Shown: positions 1 to 7,547 of the stretch, piece after piece | How positions within the stretch are numbered: the stretch's first letter is position 1 | Layout: every line of letters begins with the position of its first letter | Assembly (NCBI RefSeq): GCF_034808145.1 | Contig: NZ_JAXHGM010000003.1 | Coordinates: forward strand, 248,001 to 312,000 | Direction: 5' to 3' | DNA from: Halorubellus sp034808145 | Lineage (GTDB): Archaea; Halobacteriota; Halobacteria; Halobacteriales; Natrialbaceae | DNA length: 64,000 nucleotides | The notes under the pieces: generated by a model | What the model saw: only the letters and a program-made list of their open reading frames with translations | What the model was told of the DNA's origin: nothing | Databases searched by the model: none | Position numbers and translations under genes: made by a program

Positions 1-182
1 AGACACGGAGCTGTATCCCAGACGGGGCGAAGAGCTTCTCATGTAGGGACTTCGACCGTCTCTTGTCGAGACCCGCCCACGCGTGCCGGTGTCTGTTCAC
101 GCTTGAGATCGACCGGTCGATACGGGCTGTCGAGGTGGAACGTCCTGCTCGTCAGAGCGGAAGGTCGACGAACGACGCCAGA

Positions 183-235
183 CACACCCACCCCACCTTG
201 TCCGCAGTTCTCGGTGAGAGGGCAGGGGTGGGGTG
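183..235 (-). repeat. Origin recognition box-like repeat, left copy
   Basis: Read on the minus strand this copy aligns with the copy at 430-482. It shares a CCCTCT block, CCGA-AAC, then GCGGACA-GGTGGGG and a terminal GTGTG. It lies left of the AT-rich segment and points away from it. Confidence 0.75.
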
Positions 236-429
236 CTGCGTCGATCTACAGCAGCTTGTCCGGAGCAGAGAAAATGACGAGGAAGTAATGAATAACGTCT
301 ATGATTGCTAGACTCCTCTAGCTAATATTATTATTCATATCTATCATAACCTTGGATTTGGAGAGGCTACGGACCAATAGAACGACATGGGGTATAAACT
401 TTCCCGTTATTTAGAGTTCCCGTCTCCGT

Positions 430-482
430 CCCCCCTCCCCACCCTCTTCGCCGATAACCGCGGACACGGTGGGGGGAGTGTG
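430..482 (+). repeat. Origin recognition box-like repeat, right copy
   Basis: This is the partner of the 183-235 repeat in the opposite orientation. The best conserved core is GCGGACACGGTGGGG, and the copy begins and ends in C- and G-strings. It lies about 100 bases before the orc1 start. A shorter, weaker core-like sequence (GCGGAAACCGCGGAC) follows at about 514-528. Confidence 0.75.
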
Positions 483-578
483 TCGCTTCACTTGACTTAA
501 AGAAACGAGAACAGCGGAAACCGCGGACGCTCCGGACGCGGTGGTTTTATGGTATCCCCTCGCATCCGTCTCGATACG

Positions 579-1844
579 ATGGCGCTGTTCGAGCGAGACA
601 CGAACATCTACACCGACCGGGACGCACTTCGGGAGGACTACCAACCCGAGGAACTCGTCGGCCGAAGCGATGAGCTCGACACGTACCAGGCGGCCCTCCA
701 ACCCGTCATAAACGGCGAGCAACCCGACAACATCTTCCTCTACGGGAAGACCGGTGTCGGGAAGACCGCAGCGTCCCGATACCTCCTCGCGCATCTTCGA
801 GAGGACGCCGCGCAGTTCGACGACATCGACCTCACCGTCGCGATGCTCAACTGCGACGGCCTCACCTCGTCGTACCAGGTCGCGACCCGGCTCGTCAACG
901 AGTTCCGCGACGAGACGAACCAGATATCGACGACCGGCTATCCGCGAGCGTCGGTCTACGAGATGCTCTGGAGCGAGTTCGAGGAGGCCGCCGGAACCAT
1001 CCTCGTCGTCCTGGACGAGGTCGACCACCTCGAGGACGACTCCATCCTCTATCAACTCCCGAGAGCGAGAGCGAACGGGAACCTGGAGACCGCGAAGATC
1101 GGCATCATCGGTATCTCGAACGACTTCTCGTTCCGCGACGACCTGTCGCCGAAGGTCAGGTCGTCGCTCTGCGAGCAGGAGATCCACTTCCCGGCGTACG
1201 ACGCGAACGACCTCCGACAGATCCTCTCGCAGCGCGCGGACGTCGCGTTCCACGACGGCGTGCTCGCCGACGAGGTCATCCCGCTCTGTGCGGCGTACGG
1301 AGCGAAGGACGCTGGTGACGCTCGACAGAGCCTCGACCTCCTGATGAGTGCCGGCGACATGGCGCGGGAGGCGGGAACGGAGACGGTCACCGCGGACCAC
1401 GTGGAGGCTGGACGGGACGAACTGGAGCGCGGCCGCATCCAGGAGGGCATCGGTGGGCTCACCGAGCACGGACACCTCGTCCTGTACGCGCTCGTCACGC
1501 TCGACCTCGAAGGGGAGACGCCGGTGCGGTCCCGTGACGTCAGGCCACGGTACACGCGGTTCGCGGAGCTCGCGAACCGCGATCCGCTCGTTCCGCGACG
1601 GATGCGCGACCACCTGAGCGAACTCGCGATGCTCGGCATCATCAGCGTCACGGAGCGCAACGAGGGCCGTCGGGGCGGGACGTACCGCGAGTACGCGCTC
1701 GACCTCGATCCCGCGCTCGTGCTCTCGGCGCTCGAGGAGACCGTCGAATCGGTGGGAATCCACGACTCCGTCATGGATTTCGTCGACATCGACCCCCACG
1801 AGGTCGTGAACGACGGCGAGAACGCGACGCTCACCGAGTACTGA
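579..1844 (+). CDS. orc1/cdc6: Orc1/Cdc6 family replication initiator
   Basis: This is an AAA+ initiator that binds origin boxes and loads the MCM helicase. The 421-residue product has a Walker A motif GKTGVGKT at 56-63, Walker B LVVLDEVD near 142-149, a sensor-1 stretch GIIGISND near 175-182, and a C-terminal winged-helix region. Length and motif order are normal for the family. I chose the ATG at 579 because the protein then begins MALFERD, as I expect for this subgroup; an in-frame ATG at 549 would add ten residues. Inverted origin-box-like repeats lie immediately upstream, so it probably serves the adjacent origin. Three ~26-bp direct repeats begin at its stop codon. Confidence 0.93.
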   Translation: MALFERDTNIYTDRDALREDYQPEELVGRSDELDTYQAALQPVINGEQPDNIFLYGKTGVGKTAASRYLLAHLREDAAQFDDIDLTVAMLNCDGLTSSYQVATRLVNEFRDETNQISTTGYPRASVYEMLWSEFEEAAGTILVVLDEVDHLEDDSILYQLPRARANGNLETAKIGIIGISNDFSFRDDLSPKVRSSLCEQEIHFPAYDANDLRQILSQRADVAFHDGVLADEVIPLCAAYGAKDAGDARQSLDLLMSAGDMAREAGTETVTADHVEAGRDELERGRIQEGIGGLTEHGHLVLYALVTLDLEGETPVRSRDVRPRYTRFAELANRDPLVPRRMRDHLSELAMLGIISVTERNEGRRGGTYREYALDLDPALVLSALEETVESVGIHDSVMDFVDIDPHEVVNDGENATLTEY

Positions 1845-1910
1845 ACGAGGTCATCGAACTGATGACCTGAACGCCTTCGTCGAACCGTTACCTGAACGAT
1901 TCCGTCGAAC
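1841..1910 (+). repeat. Three iteron-like ~26-bp direct repeats
   Basis: Copies start at 1841, 1867 and 1892. Each begins CTGAACG and carries a (T)CGAAC block 14-15 bases in; the consensus is roughly CTGAACGNNTTCGTCGAAC. The first copy overlaps the orc1 stop codon. Spacing of 25-26 bases is unlike chance codon repetition. Whether an initiator binds them is unknown. Confidence 0.55.
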
Positions 1911-2099
1911 GAATGCATTCACCGACCGGGGTCTCGCCGTCTCGTCCGTCGGGAGGGCTTCGCTCTACACGTCCTCGGAACACCACCGCGTCCGGAGTTC
2001 CGCCACTCCCTTGTCACCTCGACGGTCAGGTGAAGGTCTCGACGGTCTGGTGAAGGTGATGTCGGACGAGATGGGTGATGGCTCGGCCGAACGATTCGC

Positions 2100-3364
2100 T
2101 CAGACGACGCCGGTCGAGTTGTCCGCGCCGAACCTGTCGCCATCGCCGTCCTTGATGAACGAGATGGTCGGAGAACCGTAGACGTCGTCGACGTACTTGA
2201 GGTGCCCGCTCGTGAAGACGTAGACGGCCTCGCTGTCGCCGTCGCCGTCGACGTCGGCGACCGTGACGGGCGCTTGCGCCGCGTCGACGCTCGATATGGT
2301 CGTCTTCCCCTCCCCGCTGGGTTCCCCGACTATCTTGAGGTCGTTGCTGCCGTCGACGGTGACGACGACGTCGACGCCGTCGTCGTCGAAGTCGGCGATG
2401 GACCCCGAACCGATGCCCTGGCTCGACACCGTCCCGCCGTTCTCGACCTTCTCGATGGAGCCATCCGGTTCGACGTATCGGACATGCTGGCTGCCGTCCG
2501 AGAACAGGAGCTCGCGGTCGCCGTCGCCGTCGACGTCGCCGGGCCCGAGCACCGCCTGGGCGCTGTCTCCGGGTGTGGCGACGACGGTCGGGCTCTCGCC
2601 TGGAGCGACCCGGTAGATGGCGTCGTGGCTCTCGTTCACGAAGTAGACGCTCGGGTCGTTCCCGTTCCACGCGGCGGCGGTGATGCGGGTCTTCGCGCCT
2701 TCGACGGTCCCGGTGATGTCGCTGCTGGTCGCGAGCGTCGTCGAGTCGTTCGTCCCGTTCGTGATGGCGATGACGTCTCCGCTGGTGACGTACGGGACGT
2801 CCGACCGACCGTCGCCGGTGACGTCGACGTCGGCGGACCCGAGAGCGTCGAGGCTGGAGGTGGCGCTCAGTTCGATCGGGTCCTCGCCGGGTCGGAGGAC
2901 GGTGATGTGGTCGCTCGCGTCGCTCGTCAGGACGCTTCCGCTCGTGCACGCCCAGCCGCTGGTCGTACTCGGGTCGACGTCGAACGTCTGGAGGACGTGA
3001 TTCGCGTTCGCGTCCGGGGCGTTCCAGACGACGCGGACGGTCGACTCGTCGGGCGTGACGGGGACGGCGTCCTCGGCCGTCAGTCGTCGTCCGGCGAGCG
3101 CGTCCGGGTCGGTCAACCCCTGGACGGTGATGCGGTCGCCGTCGAGGCTGTCACCGCCGCGGTGCGTGAGCTCGAACTGGCACGAGCCGCCGGGTTCGAG
3201 CTGGAGGCGTGCCGCGGGCGCCGGCGGTTCGTCGTCGGCGATACCGAAGATGATCGCGCCGGTGATGGTCGCGAGGATGACGACGATGGCGATGAGCAAC
3301 GCGCCGCCGACGACGGGAGAGATGGCACGCTCGCGGAGAGAGAGAGACGAAGCCGACGCGACAT
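2100..3364 (-). CDS. Pilin-like FG-GAP/VCBS repeat surface protein with a broken 5' frame
   Basis: The main frame encodes a class III signal, RERAISPVVGG plus a hydrophobic helix (IVVILATITGAIIFGI), as in archaeal type IV pilins cleaved by a PibD-type peptidase. A pilin-type beta domain and several FG-GAP/VCBS blades with DVDGDGD calcium-loop motifs follow. No ATG, GTG or TTG precedes the signal in this frame; the only start in frame is a TTG at 3299, inside the hydrophobic helix. An ATG at 3364 (MSRRLRLSLS) lies in another frame, and the two frames meet at a (GA)6 run at 3336-3347. One fewer GA unit would join them as MSRRLRLSL-RERAISPVVGG. The gene is either switched off by slippage, frameshifted, or affected by a sequence error. 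Confidence 0.7.
3336..3347. repeat. (GA)6 dinucleotide run in the pilin-like gene
   Basis: Six GA units (TC on the coding strand) lie exactly where the start-codon frame and the pilin frame part. Gain or loss of one unit changes the frame. Confidence 0.8.
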
Positions 3365-3536
3365 ACCAGGCATCAGCGTCCTCGTCCTGGTATGTCTTAC
3401 GGGCGCGAGAGGTTCAGCGGCCCGTTGGAATCCTCTCGAAGACTACCATGGGTCGCTGGCTGTCGCCGTGGCCCGGCCCACACCAGCGTGTCCGGAGAAG
3501 CATACTGTTATACTCGGTGCGGGAACAGTAGCCGAC

Positions 3537-3734
3537 ATGGTGCACTGTCCGGAGTGCGACACGACGCTCGAGTCGATGGACGACGTCGAGTTCGATGACA
3601 CGGAGTCACGCATCGGTATCGTTCGCGCGTCGAAGCGGTTCTACGTCGTCGAGTGCGCGCACTGCGGGTACTCGCTCGGAAGCGGTGTCGCGGGTGCGGG
3701 CGGCGGTGGCGGCGGTGCCGCGGGCGCGCAGTGA
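3537..3734 (+). CDS. Small CPxC zinc-finger protein, copy 1
   Basis: This 65-residue protein begins MVHCPECDTTLE and has a second pair CAHC near residues 40-43, forming a probable four-cysteine zinc ribbon. The C-terminus is a short Gly/Ala tail. A TATA-like GTTATACTC lies about 30 bases upstream. The next gene is a clear paralogue. Small CPxC proteins are abundant in haloarchaea and some have regulatory roles; nothing here fixes the role of this one. Confidence 0.75.
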   Translation: MVHCPECDTTLESMDDVEFDDTESRIGIVRASKRFYVVECAHCGYSLGSGVAGAGGGGGGAAGAQ

Positions 3735-3772
3735 CGACAAAGCATTTGTATCACCTGCTGGAACGGTCGGGT

Positions 3773-3940
3773 ATGGTTCACTGTCCGGAGTGCGACGCGA
3801 CGCTCGAACGGCAGGAGGACGTCGAGTTCGCGGACATGGGCGCCGAGACCGGCTTCTTCAAGGCCTCGAAGCGGTTCTATCTCGTCGCGTGCGGCGACTG
3901 CGGCGCGGCCATCGGCAGCGGGGTCGCGGGCGCCCGCTGA
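3773..3940 (+). CDS. Small CPxC zinc-finger protein, copy 2
   Basis: This 55-residue paralogue of the preceding gene starts MVHCPECDATLE and keeps the DVEF and ASKRFY blocks. Its second cysteine pair is CGDC. It lacks most of the Gly-rich tail. It starts 38 bases after the first copy's stop and has its own TATA-like TTTGTATC about 25 bases before the ATG, so promoter and gene look duplicated together. Function is unknown. Confidence 0.75.
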   Translation: MVHCPECDATLERQEDVEFADMGAETGFFKASKRFYLVACGDCGAAIGSGVAGAR

Positions 3941-4055
3941 CCGCGGCCGCGGTCGCGGCGTCCACCGGTTACCGGTCGCTTGCGGGGTGTCGACGCAGAT
4001 GGTACTCGATTCTGAATTGCGTACGTTCAAGGCGAGGGCGCGTGGACGCTTGGAT

Positions 4056-5288
4056 ATGACTCGCGTCTCACTCCCGGATATCGAGGCGGCACGCGACCGC
4101 GTCCGGGACACGCACATCGTGGAGAAGACGCCTATCGAGCACTCGCGGAGCCTCTCTGAGCGCGCGAACGCGGACGTCCACCTGAAGATGGAGCACTTCC
4201 AGCGGACGGGGTCGTTCAAGACGCGTGGGGCGCACAACAAGATCAGTCTGCTCGCGGCGGACGACTCGTTCTCGGGTCGCGTGGTCGCGGCGAGTGCGGG
4301 GAATCACGCGCAGGGCGTGGCGCTGGCGGCGACGACGAACGACATCGAGTCGACGATCGTGATGCCGGAGACGGCGCCGCAAGCGAAGGTGGACGCGACG
4401 CGGAGCTACGGCGCGGACGTGGAACTCGTCGGACAGCAGTTCCAGGAGGCCGTCTCGCACGCGCGAGAGCTCGAAGCCGAGCACGGCTGGGAGTTCGTGC
4501 ACGCGTACGACGACCCCGCTATCGTCGCGGGGCAGGGGACGCTCGGGCTCGAACTGTACGAGCAGTTCCCGGACGTGGACACGGTCGTCGCTCCGATCGG
4601 CGGCGGTGGTCTCATCTCCGGTGTCGCGACCGCGATCAAGGAGCGCGACCCGAGCGTCCGCATCGTGGGCGTGCAGGCCGACCAGGCGGCGACGGTCCCG
4701 GACAGCCTGCAGAAGGGCGAGCCGGTGGGGAACCCGGACCCGCAGACGATCGCGGACGGCATCGCGACCGGCGGTATCTGCGAGCTGACGTACGAGCACA
4801 TCGACGCGTACGTCGACGAGGTGGTGACGGTGAGCGACGACCGTATCGCGCAGGCCATCCTCCTCCTGTTGGAGCGCGCGAAGCAACTCGTCGAGGGGGC
4901 GGGTGCGGTGAGTACGGCCGCGTTGCTCTCGGAGGACCTGGACGTCGCGGGTGAGACGGTGGTCCCGCTGCTGTGTGGCGGGAACATCGACGTGTCCGCG
5001 CTCCAGGAGGTCCTCACGCACGCGCAAGCGGCGCGCCACCAGCTCCTGCATCTCCGCGTCCGCATCCAGGACCGTCCGGGGAAGATGGCGGAGGTGTCGC
5101 GGGTGCTCGCGGACAGGGGCGCGAACATCCGGTCGGTCCGCCACGAGCGCGCGGTCGACGACCTCGGCGTCAGCGACGCGTACCTGATGTTCCGCGTCGA
5201 AGCGGCCGGACGCGAGCACGCCGACCAGCTGCTCGCGGGTATCCGCGACGCCGGGTACGACGTCGAACGGCTCGCGCACCCGGAGTGA
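4056..5288 (+). CDS. ilvA: Threonine ammonia-lyase with ACT domain
   Basis: This PLP enzyme deaminates threonine to 2-oxobutanoate, used for isoleucine synthesis or threonine breakdown. The 410-residue protein has the PLP lysine in SFKTRGA (Lys55), a phosphate-binding loop GGGGLISG at about 182-189, and a C-terminal ACT domain from about residue 325 (LLHLRVRIQDRPGKMAEVSR). An N-terminal catalytic domain with a single ACT domain is the shorter archaeal/catabolic form, and ACT domains usually bind amino-acid effectors. The ATG at 4056 matches the usual N-terminus; upstream in-frame codons belong to the spacer. Confidence 0.9.
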   Translation: MTRVSLPDIEAARDRVRDTHIVEKTPIEHSRSLSERANADVHLKMEHFQRTGSFKTRGAHNKISLLAADDSFSGRVVAASAGNHAQGVALAATTNDIESTIVMPETAPQAKVDATRSYGADVELVGQQFQEAVSHARELEAEHGWEFVHAYDDPAIVAGQGTLGLELYEQFPDVDTVVAPIGGGGLISGVATAIKERDPSVRIVGVQADQAATVPDSLQKGEPVGNPDPQTIADGIATGGICELTYEHIDAYVDEVVTVSDDRIAQAILLLLERAKQLVEGAGAVSTAALLSEDLDVAGETVVPLLCGGNIDVSALQEVLTHAQAARHQLLHLRVRIQDRPGKMAEVSRVLADRGANIRSVRHERAVDDLGVSDAYLMFRVEAAGREHADQLLAGIRDAGYDVERLAHPE

Positions 5289-5393
5289 CGGCGTCGGCGG
5301 GCGTGGTTTCCCTCCTGCCGGGGGCGCGTACGCGTTCGCCGGACGTCGAAACTGGCACGCAGTTATAAGACGGCGGCGAGTGAAGGCGTCGAT

Positions 5394-5822
5394 ATGCATC
5401 GTGTACTCCTTCCGGTCCATCTGAACGTCGACCGAGCGCTCAGCCAGGCTGACTTCGTCGCGTCCCTCGCCGAGGACGGCGCGGACGTCGAAGCGTACGT
5501 CCTCTTCGTGTTCACCGGCCGGGAGCGCTCGCCGGATACGCCCGAGGAGATGAAGCGGTTCGATTCGCCGACCCGCGTGGACGCGGTCCGCCGGGTGATG
5601 GAGATCCTCGACGAGGCGGGCGTGGACTATCACATCCAGGAGGACAGCGGCGAGGTGGCGCAGGACATCATCGACGTCGGCGAGCAGGTCGACGCGGACC
5701 AGATCGTCCTCGGCGGTCGGAAGCGTTCGCCCGCCGGCAAGATCCTGTTCGGGAGCGTCACGCAGGAGGTCCTCCTGAACACCGACCGGCCGGTGACCGT
5801 CACGACCGCCGGGAGCGAGTGA
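5394..5822 (+). CDS. Universal stress protein, UspA family
   Basis: This 142-residue protein has an alpha/beta UspA fold. The start MHRVLLPVHLNVD corresponds to the first strand, and the C-terminal GGRKRSPAGKILFGSVTQEVLL matches the G-2x-G-9x-G-S/T nucleotide-binding motif. It stands alone downstream of ilvA, with about 100 bases between, and is convergent with the BrkB-type gene. The ligand and role are not shown by the sequence. Confidence 0.85.
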   Translation: MHRVLLPVHLNVDRALSQADFVASLAEDGADVEAYVLFVFTGRERSPDTPEEMKRFDSPTRVDAVRRVMEILDEAGVDYHIQEDSGEVAQDIIDVGEQVDADQIVLGGRKRSPAGKILFGSVTQEVLLNTDRPVTVTTAGSE

Positions 5823-5943
5823 GTCGTCACGGAATCGAGCCCGCTGGTCGCCGAAGCGTCGCTCAGAACTCGTTCAGCGTGCGGTCCGCGTAAGTGCGGG
5901 TGGGCTGGCTGATTCTGATGGTCGGTTCCTTCGCTCGCCGTCC

Positions 5944-6783
5944 CTACGCGTTCTCGGTCCTGTCGATCGCCTCGCCCCCAGCGGCGGCGGTCGCGTCCGA
6001 TTGGGCGAGGAGGACCGCGTTGTAGGTCGCACCGAACAGGAGGACGACGCCGGTGAAGTACAGCCACGTGACGAACAGGAGGATGCTCGCGATGAGGTTG
6101 CTCTCCTCGCCGCCGAGGGAGGCGTACACCTGGAACAGCACCTGGAGCACCGTCCAGCCCACGGCCGCGATGATCGCTCCTGGGAGGACGTCGCGCGGTT
6201 CGTGGTCGACGTCCGGGAAGAGGTAGTACATCGGGAGGAACGCGACGACGAGCGCGCCGACGAGCACGAGCGGGACGAGGACGCCGAGCAGCGGGACCGT
6301 CGAGACGAAGGCGACGATGCTGGTCGCGCCGACCATCGCGACGATACCGGCGGTCAGCGTCGCGAGAACCAGCAGGATCTTCTCGAGCTGTCCGACGAAC
6401 GACCCGGCCGCGGTCGTCCCGTATATCGTGGAGAACGCGGTGTCGAGCCCCCGGAACACCTTGATGGCGCCCCAGGCGAGCGTGAGCGCGCCGATGACGG
6501 ACGCACCGACGGTCGAACCGGTGCTCGCGTCGGCCTGCGACGCGATCATCACCTCGATGACGCCGCCGACGGCCGGCGACACGCTCTCGGTCGTCACGTC
6601 GACGATGCGTCCCTGGAGTTCGGGTGCGCCGAGCACGGACACGACGAGGAAGAAGAACAGCAGTAGCGGGACCAGCGACACGAACGCACTGTACGCGATG
6701 CTCCCGGCGAGGAACGTGACGTTCCGCTCGCCGAAGACGGTCCACGTCGACTTCGCCCGGGAGACCACCAGCTCGAGGTCCAT
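5944..6783 (-). CDS. YihY/BrkB family inner-membrane protein
   Basis: The 279-residue protein has about six hydrophobic helices and the family N-terminus (FLAGSIAYSAFVSLVPLLLFFF). Once annotated as ribonuclease BN by mistake, the family is now regarded as membrane proteins of unknown, possibly transport, function. Reading past the TAG stop in frame gives only 26 more codons. It is on the minus strand, separated by 66 bases from the UspA/small-membrane-protein unit. Confidence 0.85.
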   Translation of the reverse strand: MDLELVVSRAKSTWTVFGERNVTFLAGSIAYSAFVSLVPLLLFFFLVVSVLGAPELQGRIVDVTTESVSPAVGGVIEVMIASQADASTGSTVGASVIGALTLAWGAIKVFRGLDTAFSTIYGTTAAGSFVGQLEKILLVLATLTAGIVAMVGATSIVAFVSTVPLLGVLVPLVLVGALVVAFLPMYYLFPDVDHEPRDVLPGAIIAAVGWTVLQVLFQVYASLGGEESNLIASILLFVTWLYFTGVVLLFGATYNAVLLAQSDATAAAGGEAIDRTENA

Positions 6784-6849
6784 GGCGGTACTACGACGCC
6801 GACCGTCGTAATGCCACGCTCCGAGAAACGGGGATGTGGTCGTGGCCGG

Positions 6850-7065
6850 TCAGTCGTCTACGGCGGCGTCGAGCGACGAGAAGAACCCGTAGTGGGCGAC
6901 CACGCCGCCGGCGAGCGTCAGGTGGTAGACCCACTGCGGTCCCTGCAGGACGTCGAACAGGAGCGTGACGGCGGCGACCCAGACGACCGCGAACGCGAGG
7001 TCGGCGAGCACGGTCTCGCGGTTCTCGACGAGGTGCTCGCGGACGCGAGCGGTGCGGGAGGTCAT
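6850..7065 (-). CDS. Small two-helix membrane protein
   Basis: This 71-residue protein has two hydrophobic segments (about 20-40 and 46-64) and charged ends. Its start overlaps the stop of the UspA gene by four bases (ATGA), so the two are probably translated together at the end of the symporter transcript. I do not recognise a named family; similar small proteins accompany haloarchaeal transport genes. Confidence 0.65.
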   Translation of the reverse strand: MTSRTARVREHLVENRETVLADLAFAVVWVAAVTLLFDVLQGPQWVYHLTLAGGVVAHYGFFSSLDAAVDD

Positions 7066-7547
7066 CCGTCGTCGACCTCCGCGTCGTCGTGGCCGGTGTC
7101 GACGACGAGCACTGACCTGTGGGTCTCCCTGAGGACGTGCTCGGTGACGCTCCCGAGGACGACCCGCGACAGGCCGCTGCGGCCGTGACTCCCCATCACG
7201 ATGAGGTCGACGTTCTCGTCGTCGGCGAAGTCGGCGATGACCGACGCGGGCCGACCGGCGCGTGCGTGCTCCTCGACGTCGAGGCCGCGTTCGCGAGCGC
7301 GCTCCGCGACGAACCGCGTCGCGTCGCTCGCGCGACTCTCGAGGTCGTCCATCTCGCCGAAGCGACCCTGGCGGATGCGGTCGACCTGCTCCGTGCCGAG
7401 ACTGATACCGACCGAGTCCGTGTCGACGACGTACAGCGCGGAGACCGTCGCGTCGAACCGCGACGCCACCTCGAGCGCTTCGTCGACCGCGTGCTCTGCC
7501 GTCTCGCTACCGTCGGTCGGGACGAGTACGTGCTCGTACATGGTCAC
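7062..7547 (-). CDS. Universal stress protein, UspA family
   Basis: This 161-residue UspA-fold protein has an N-terminal VLVPTDGSETAEHAVDEAL and a C-terminal GSHGRSGLSRVVLGSVTEHVL, the intact G-2x-G-9x-G-S ATP-binding signature. It overlaps the stop of the sodium:solute symporter gene by four bases. UspA genes are often linked to SSS transporters in haloarchaea, so it may act on or with the transporter; this is inferred from linkage only. Confidence 0.88.
   Translation of the reverse strand: MTMYEHVLVPTDGSETAEHAVDEALEVASRFDATVSALYVVDTDSVGISLGTEQVDRIRQGRFGEMDDLESRASDATRFVAERARERGLDVEEHARAGRPASVIADFADDENVDLIVMGSHGRSGLSRVVLGSVTEHVLRETHRSVLVVDTGHDDAEVDDG

Larger units (their letters stand above)
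1..578. other. Predicted replication origin region upstream of orc1/cdc6
   Basis: No convincing gene is present here; the short open frames are arginine-rich shadows. The stretch holds two imperfect ~53-bp copies in inverted orientation (183-235 and 430-482), each ending in a G-string, with an AT-rich segment at about 283-365 between them. That segment contains a perfect 6+4+6 inverted repeat (GCTAGA/TCTAGC, 307-322). Inverted G-string origin-recognition boxes around an unwinding element beside an Orc1/Cdc6 gene are the standard haloarchaeal origin layout. That this is an active origin is an inference. Confidence 0.8.

Noticed and set aside
63..311. Open frames left of orc1
   Set aside because: Arg/Ser-rich, without homology that I recognise, and they cover the origin repeats and AT-rich segment.
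1919..2099. Minus-strand open frame between orc1 and the pilin-like gene
   Set aside because: Composition is that of a shadow frame (Arg/Ser/Pro-rich); no start context or known domain.
2202..3536. Plus-strand frame opposite the pilin-like gene
   Set aside because: Asp/Val/Arg-rich shadow; only its end, from the ATG at 3537, is the zinc-finger gene.
5863..5943. In-frame extension of the BrkB-type gene past its TAG stop (26 codons ending TYADRTLNEF)
   Set aside because: Too short to support read-through; the family ends at the annotated stop.
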